Positions 59,881 to 64,000 of a DNA stretch of 64,000 nucleotides are shown one piece after another (the stretch's first letter is position 1; each line of letters begins with the position of its first letter). Position numbers and translations under genes: made by a program. The stretch spans positions 30,382-94,381 of the forward strand of contig WGMF01000011.1 of NCBI GenBank assembly GCA_016125215.1, read 5' to 3'. The notes beneath the pieces were generated by a model. It ran no database searches. It was not told the origin of the DNA and saw only the letters and a list, made by a program, of their open reading frames with translations. Source of the DNA: Phycisphaera sp. Its GTDB lineage: Bacteria > Planctomycetota > Phycisphaerae > Phycisphaerales > Phycisphaeraceae.

Positions 59881-60636
59881 ATGCCCACAGCGATTATCTC
59901 CGACATCCACGCCAACCTCGACGCCCTGACGGTCGTCCTTGCGGACATCGACCGGCGAGGGTGTGACCGCATCCACTGTCTGGGTGACATCATCGGCTAC
60001 GGCCCCAACCCGTGCGAGTGTCTGGACCTGGTGATCGACCGCTGCGACTGGTCGCTGATGGGCAACCACGACTTTGCGGTGCTCTTTGAGCCGACGAGCT
60101 TCAACGCCAGCGCCGAGAGCGCCGCGTTCTGGACGCGCAGGCAACTCGAAAACGAATCCAACGCCGACGTGCGTCGCAAGCGGTGGGAATACCTGGGCAA
60201 CCTCAAGATGCGCCAAACCGCGCACGAGGCGCTGTGGGTCCACGCCTCGCCCCGTCGTCCGATCAACGAATACATCTTCCCCGACGACGTGATCACCGCG
60301 CCGGGGAAGATGAACTCGATCTTCGAGCGCATCGGCAAACGGTGCTTCGTCGGGCACACGCACGTGACCGGCGTCTTCACCAACGAGCCGGACTTCTACC
60401 CGCCGGCTGACCTCGACGGGGTCTACAAGTTCCGCGACGACGAGAAGTGCATCGTCAACCCCGGATCGGTCGGGCAACCGCGCGACCGCGACCCGCGCGC
60501 CAGTTACGCCATCCTCCACGACGACCGTGTCGAGTTTGTCCGCCTGGAGTATCCCATCCAGACGGTGATCGAGAAGGTCAAGAAGGTCCCGGAACTGTCT
60601 GACTTTCTGGGGATGCGCCTGCTCGAAGGGCGGTGA
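59881..60636 (+). CDS. Calcineurin-like metallophosphoesterase
   Basis: The protein has 251 residues. All family metal motifs are visible: ISDIHANLDA (DxH), CLGDIIGYGP (GDxxG), LMGNHDFAV (GNHD) and FVGHTHVTG (GHTH), with INPGSVG-like wording in IVNPGSVGQP. Such two-metal enzymes hydrolyse phosphodiesters; the substrate is unknown and family members vary widely. The protein is cytosolic by sequence. It lies 88 bp after the amidase gene, with a short hairpin (59811-59825) in the spacer but no T tract, so co-transcription is possible. Confidence 0.92.
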   Translation: MPTAIISDIHANLDALTVVLADIDRRGCDRIHCLGDIIGYGPNPCECLDLVIDRCDWSLMGNHDFAVLFEPTSFNASAESAAFWTRRQLENESNADVRRKRWEYLGNLKMRQTAHEALWVHASPRRPINEYIFPDDVITAPGKMNSIFERIGKRCFVGHTHVTGVFTNEPDFYPPADLDGVYKFRDDEKCIVNPGSVGQPRDRDPRASYAILHDDRVEFVRLEYPIQTVIEKVKKVPELSDFLGMRLLEGR

Positions 60637-60670
60637 GATTTTCCGTCGAGGTCGGGTGTCGTCGGCGGTT

Positions 60671-61855
60671 TTATCGTCGCCGACGGGCCCTGAGCGTCAG
60701 CGACATCAGCCCCATCAAACCCAGCGTCGCCGTGACCGGCTCGGGGATCGCACGATCGCGCAGGAGCGGGGCGAAGGCCATGCCGCCCTCGAAATCGGGG
60801 GCGACACCCGTGAGGTTTTGCAGGGAAGTCGCGCTGACGAAGAGCGAGCCGTTCAAAGAGGGATCGACCTTGTAGATCGAGTTGGTGGTCAGGTCGCCGA
60901 AGTAGAAATTGCCGAACCGGTCGAACGCGGTGCCGCCCTCGAGGTCGACGTTGACGGGGACGCCCGCCGCGAGGCTTGCCAGCGCGTCGAGCGCCGCTTC
61001 GTTGATGAAGACGTTGAGCGACGGCCCGGTCGGGTCGAGCGTGAAGTATTGGTCGGGCTGCTTGGGCGGGTTGGAGGCGTGCCCCGCGTCGCCGCCGCCG
61101 CCCGAGCCATCGTTGCCGATGACGACCTGGTTGTTGAGCGGGTTGGTGGATGCAAAGAGGTCGAGGTCGAAGAGGGGCAGTCCCGCGGCGACAACCTTGG
61201 GCGCGGCCGCCGCCAGCGTGTCGAGTTCAAACACCGTGTCGGGGTCGCCGTCGGAGACGACGTAGAGCTTGCCGTTGGGCGTGGCGGCAATACCGGTCTT
61301 GATGCTGACGACGCGCGTGCCGTCGGCGGGCGTGGTGTTGGCGGCCACCGCCGCGGCAAGCAGGGAGGCTTCGTTGGCAAAAACGCTCGTGGCCCCGGTG
61401 GTCGGATTGACCTTGAGCACGCTGTTGCTGACCGAGTCGGTGACGTAGAGATTGCCGTCGGCTGCGATGTCGACGCCGCGCGGGTTGGCAGAGGCGTGGC
61501 CCGTGACACCGGCGATGTTTGATTGCGACGAGAGCACGCTCACCGTGCCGTCGGTTGCGCGCTTGAGGATCGAGCGTGAGACGCCCTCGGTGAAATACAT
61601 GTTGCCCGCCGCGTCGAAGACGATGCCGCGGTTCTCGAAGTCGACGCCCGCCCCACCGGTGGCCGCGGCGATGGTCGATCGCGCCACGCCGATCGTCGGT
61701 GTGCCCGAACCGTCGATGCGCACGATGGCGCCGCGACCGTATTCGAGGAGATAGAGGTCGCCCGTCTGCGCATGGGGCAGGGCCTTCGCAGGCGCGACGA
61801 ACGCAAGAAAAACCACCAAAGCGTTTGACGCCCTAAAAAACCACTGATTATTCAT
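60671..61855 (-). CDS. PEP-CTERM beta-propeller protein
   Basis: This is a 394-residue exported protein. A signal peptide starts MNNQWFFRASNALVVFLAF and ends near AKALP. NHL/SMP-30-like propeller repeats follow, with phrases such as FDAAGNMYFTEGVSRSILK, IAADGNLYVTDSVSN and FDRFGNFYFGDLTTN. The C terminus carries PEPVTATLGLMGLMSLTLRA plus a run of Arg, a PEP-CTERM sorting signal processed by an exosortase. A surface or exopolysaccharide-linked location is expected; the ligand is unknown. GGAG 8 nt upstream of ATG 61855 supports the start. Confidence 0.9.
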   Translation of the reverse strand: MNNQWFFRASNALVVFLAFVAPAKALPHAQTGDLYLLEYGRGAIVRIDGSGTPTIGVARSTIAAATGGAGVDFENRGIVFDAAGNMYFTEGVSRSILKRATDGTVSVLSSQSNIAGVTGHASANPRGVDIAADGNLYVTDSVSNSVLKVNPTTGATSVFANEASLLAAAVAANTTPADGTRVVSIKTGIAATPNGKLYVVSDGDPDTVFELDTLAAAAPKVVAAGLPLFDLDLFASTNPLNNQVVIGNDGSGGGGDAGHASNPPKQPDQYFTLDPTGPSLNVFINEAALDALASLAAGVPVNVDLEGGTAFDRFGNFYFGDLTTNSIYKVDPSLNGSLFVSATSLQNLTGVAPDFEGGMAFAPLLRDRAIPEPVTATLGLMGLMSLTLRARRRR

Positions 61856-62057
61856 AGTTTTTCTCCGCCCCACCGCGATGGGATTATACCAGATGGACAC
61901 CGGCTCACGAATCGACAAACAAAGTCCGTTAACTTGATATTGGCTGATCGATCAACGCTAACCACACCGGGGTATTGCGTCGATACATCAACGGTTACGA
62001 CATCGCCCAGCTCGGAACTTCCCCGGTATTTACCCGCCTCGATCCAGGGCCCATAAC

Positions 62058-63461
62058 ATGCGTCACTTTGATCTGGCTATCGTCGGCACCGGTCCCGCCG
62101 GTCAGAAGGCCGCCATCCAGGCCGCCAAACTCGGCAAGCGCGTCGCCATCATCGAAAAGAACAACGTGCTCGGCGGGGCGCAGATCAACACCGGCACCAT
62201 CCCCTCCAAGGCCCTGCGCGAAGCGGTCCTCCACCTCACCGGCGCGAGCAAGCGCGGGCTGTTCGGCGAGAACCACCGCGTCAAACGGGATATCACCATT
62301 GCCGACCTCATCAGCGTCGGGCAACAGGTCATCCGCCGGGAGTGGGAAGTCATCCGCGACGCCTTCGACCGCAACGGCATCGAACTGGTCTGGGGCAAGG
62401 CCCACTTCGAGGGACCCAACCTCCTCCAGATCGAGTTCGGCGACGAAACCGAACTCATCACCGCTGACAAGTTCGTCATAGCCACCGGCACCAAACCCGC
62501 CAAGCCCGAAAGCGTCCCCTTCAAGGCCGGCAAGGTCTTCTGCTCCGACACCATCCTCGCGCTCCAGTCCATCCCCAAGACCATGACCGTCGTGGGCGGC
62601 GGGGTCATCGGCGTCGAATACGCCTGCATCATGGCGACACTCGGTGTGCGCGTCACGCTCATCGAGGGACGCAACCACGTCCTGGGCTTCCTCGATCACG
62701 AGATCGCCGAGGCCTTCCAGTACCACATGCGACGCATGGGCATCACCCTGCGCCTGGGCGAGAAAGTCGAATCCATCGAAGAGCTGCCCCCCGACAACGG
62801 CTCGGGCATCCTCGTGCAGGCCACACTCGAGTCCGGCAAGAAAATCCGTTCACAGACCCTGCTCTACGCCGTCGGGCGCCAGGGCGTCTGCGGCGAGTTG
62901 GGCCTGGCAAACGTCGGCCTCGAATTCGACGACCGCGAACGCCTCAAGGTCAACGAGTTCTACCAGACCAACGTCCCCCACATCTACGCCGCCGGCGACG
63001 TGATCGGCTTCCCCGCGCTGGCGTCCACCGCGATGGAGCAGGGACGCCAAGCCGTCTGCCACGCATTCGGCGCACCGACGCAATCGATGTCCAACCTCTT
63101 CCCCTACGGCATCTACGCCGTGCCCGAGATCTCGATGGTCGGCAAGACCGAACAACAACTCACCGAAGAGGGCATCCCCTACGAGGCGGGCATTGCCACC
63201 TACGCCGAGATCGCACGCGGACAACTGCTCGGCGATACCAACGGCCTGCTCAAGATCCTGATTCATCAGGAGGAGCACACGATCCTGGGCATCCACATCA
63301 TCGGCACCGGCGCGACGGAACTGGTCCACATCGGCCAGGCGGTCATGGCGCTGGGCGGCAAGGCCGAGTACTTCACGCACAGTGTCTTCAACTTCCCGAC
63401 GCTCGCCGAGGCGTACAAGGTCGCGGCGTACAACGGCCTGAACAAGCTCTCGCACGTGTAA
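62058..63461 (+). CDS. sthA: Soluble pyridine nucleotide transhydrogenase (Si-specific)
   Basis: SthA balances NADPH and NADH by hydride transfer. The 467-residue protein has the FAD motif VGTGPAGQKAA (9-19) and the segment GGAQINTGTIPSKALREA, which has Thr where disulfide reductases of this fold have the second redox Cys; this distinguishes SthA from lipoamide dehydrogenase. The NAD motif is VVGGGVIGVEYA, and YAAGDVIGFPALASTA contacts FAD. The C-terminal dimer domain has GTGATELVHIGQAVM. AGGG about 8 nt upstream supports the ATG. It is divergent from the PEP-CTERM gene across 202 bp, where I see no clear promoter. Confidence 0.95.
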   Translation: MRHFDLAIVGTGPAGQKAAIQAAKLGKRVAIIEKNNVLGGAQINTGTIPSKALREAVLHLTGASKRGLFGENHRVKRDITIADLISVGQQVIRREWEVIRDAFDRNGIELVWGKAHFEGPNLLQIEFGDETELITADKFVIATGTKPAKPESVPFKAGKVFCSDTILALQSIPKTMTVVGGGVIGVEYACIMATLGVRVTLIEGRNHVLGFLDHEIAEAFQYHMRRMGITLRLGEKVESIEELPPDNGSGILVQATLESGKKIRSQTLLYAVGRQGVCGELGLANVGLEFDDRERLKVNEFYQTNVPHIYAAGDVIGFPALASTAMEQGRQAVCHAFGAPTQSMSNLFPYGIYAVPEISMVGKTEQQLTEEGIPYEAGIATYAEIARGQLLGDTNGLLKILIHQEEHTILGIHIIGTGATELVHIGQAVMALGGKAEYFTHSVFNFPTLAEAYKVAAYNGLNKLSHV

Positions 63462-63472
63462 GCCTGGACGGT

Positions 63473-63620
63473 GAGCCGGGGCGTGCCTGTACGCAACAGC
63501 ATGCGAGCCGGGGTGTGCCTGTACGCAACAGCATGCGAGCCGGGGTGTGCCTGTACGCAACAGCATGCGAGCCGGGGTGTGCCGCCCCGGTCCGGGCCGA
63601 CACGGCCCGGCTCGCGCATG
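63473..63620. repeat. 32-bp tandem array with inverted terminal copy
   Basis: A 32-bp unit starting GAGCCGGGGTGTGCCTGTAC recurs at 63473, 63505 and 63537, with a partial fourth copy from 63569. The first copy differs by one base (GCGTG for GTGTG). At 63606-63620, CCCGGCTCGCGCATG is a near-complement of the unit junction CATGCGAGCCGGG. It begins 12 bp after the sthA stop. There are no unique spacers. Confidence 0.85.
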
Positions 63621-63640
63621 TTTTCACGATGACCCACCCC

Positions 63641-63669
63641 AAAACAAAACCCCGCATTTCCGTGCGGGG
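63641..63669 (-). terminator. Rho-independent terminator of the partial PEP-CTERM gene
   Basis: Perfect arms CCCCGCA (63650-63656) and TGCGGGG (63663-63669) with loop TTTCCG. The A-rich run 63641-63649 reads as a U tract on the minus strand. It lies 48 bp past the stop of the gene at the window end. Confidence 0.75.
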
Positions 63670-63717
63670 CTTCGTGAAGAGTATTACAAGTTGTAAGTCG
63701 AAACAGACCTTTGCGTC

Positions 63718-64000
63718 TCAGGCGCGTCGCCGACGCACAAGCATCATCGGCAGCCCGGCGAGGAGCAGGCCGATCGTGGCAGGTTCGGGGACGGCGTTGA
63801 GCGTGCCGTAGACCGCGATGTTATCAAGTGCCAGCGTACCACTGCTGCTGCCGGCGCTAAGCGGCCGTGCAGGAATAACTGCAACAAATGAAAGGATCGC
63901 CCACGTAACGGGGAGACACTTCCCCGGTGGGGCAGAATCGGCAGGAAAGAGTCTGTTCAACGCAGGCGAAGACGTTTCGGCACTGATGCGCGGCGCCGAA
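63718..64000 (-). CDS. PEP-CTERM protein, 5' end outside the window
   Basis: Only the last 93 or so residues are present, in a frame open to the window edge. The C-terminal region reads GTLALDNIAVYGTLNAVPEP, then a hydrophobic helix (ATIGLLLAGLPMMLV) and RRRRA, a textbook PEP-CTERM sorting signal. The phrase LDNIAVYG before it is common at the end of the beta-sandwich domains of such exported proteins. The N-terminal part and the function are unknown. A terminator follows at 63641-63669. Confidence 0.85.
   Translation of the reverse strand, partial: SAPRISAETSSPALNRLFPADSAPPGKCLPVTWAILSFVAVIPARPLSAGSSSGTLALDNIAVYGTLNAVPEPATIGLLLAGLPMMLVRRRRA

Noticed and set aside
61930..61970. FNR-like site in the sthA upstream region
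   Set aside because: TTGAT and ATCAA half-sites are present but the spacing is far too long for FNR.
63473..63600. Possible CRISPR array from the 32-bp repeats
   Set aside because: Units are directly abutting with no unique spacers, and no cas gene is nearby.

Overview
The window is high-GC DNA that most resembles a planctomycete of the class Phycisphaerae. The evidence is a giant surface protein with the LEPR-XLL N-terminal signature, two proteins ending in PEP-CTERM sorting signals, a prepilin-type protein of the kind common in planctomycetes, and sugar-catabolic gene sets (ThuA, Gfo/Idh/MocA, PmoA-like, AP-endonuclease-fold isomerase, GH29 fucosidase) typical of this phylum. No transposase, phage module, CRISPR array or rRNA gene was seen.

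Layout. 1-3.6 kb: end of an amidohydrolase, a HAD phosphatase, aspartokinase and tRNA-Leu(GAG). 3.6-11.5 kb: one 2640-residue repeat protein on the minus strand. 12.0-19.6 kb: a minus-strand run read as lipoprotein, ResB, CcsA, pseudopilin, sensor kinase and FixJ-type regulator, i.e. System II cytochrome c maturation plus a two-component system. 20.1-28.9 kb, divergent from it: an Fe-S/flavin/membrane oxidoreductase, a 23-CXXCH membrane-anchored cytochrome, an outer-membrane beta-barrel and a 37-CXXCH lipoprotein cytochrome. 29.1-41 kb: Hsp20, a XylR-like regulator, a fucosidase, a large PDZ/HEAT protein, two glycosyltransferases, an FAD oxidoreductase and a URO-D-like protein. 41-46 kb: small conserved proteins, a multi-pass membrane protein, a divergent CTP synthase and a DUF481 protein. 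46-50.7 kb: a four-gene sugar-catabolic run with a divergent AraC regulator. 50.8-64 kb: mixed housekeeping genes (transglutaminase, SixA, EF-G-like GTPase, hicBA, MATE, carbamoylputrescine amidase, phosphoesterase, SthA) and two PEP-CTERM proteins.

The outstanding system is 12.0-28.9 kb. The plus-strand genes form a plausible route for electrons from NAD(P)H or ferredoxin, through an inner-membrane flavin/Fe-S/heme protein, a periplasmic 23-heme cytochrome and a porin, to a 37-heme surface lipoprotein built from nine equal-length 72-residue tri-heme repeats. The divergent operon supplies heme-ligation machinery and a sensor/regulator pair. This is the organisation of a porin-cytochrome conduit for extracellular electron transfer. 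The function is inferred from motifs and gene order.

Two other structural signals stand out: a pair of long nested palindromes made of 9-nt periodic modules (47917-48083 and 58685-58871), and a 32-bp tandem array with an inverted copy after the transhydrogenase gene (63473-63620).
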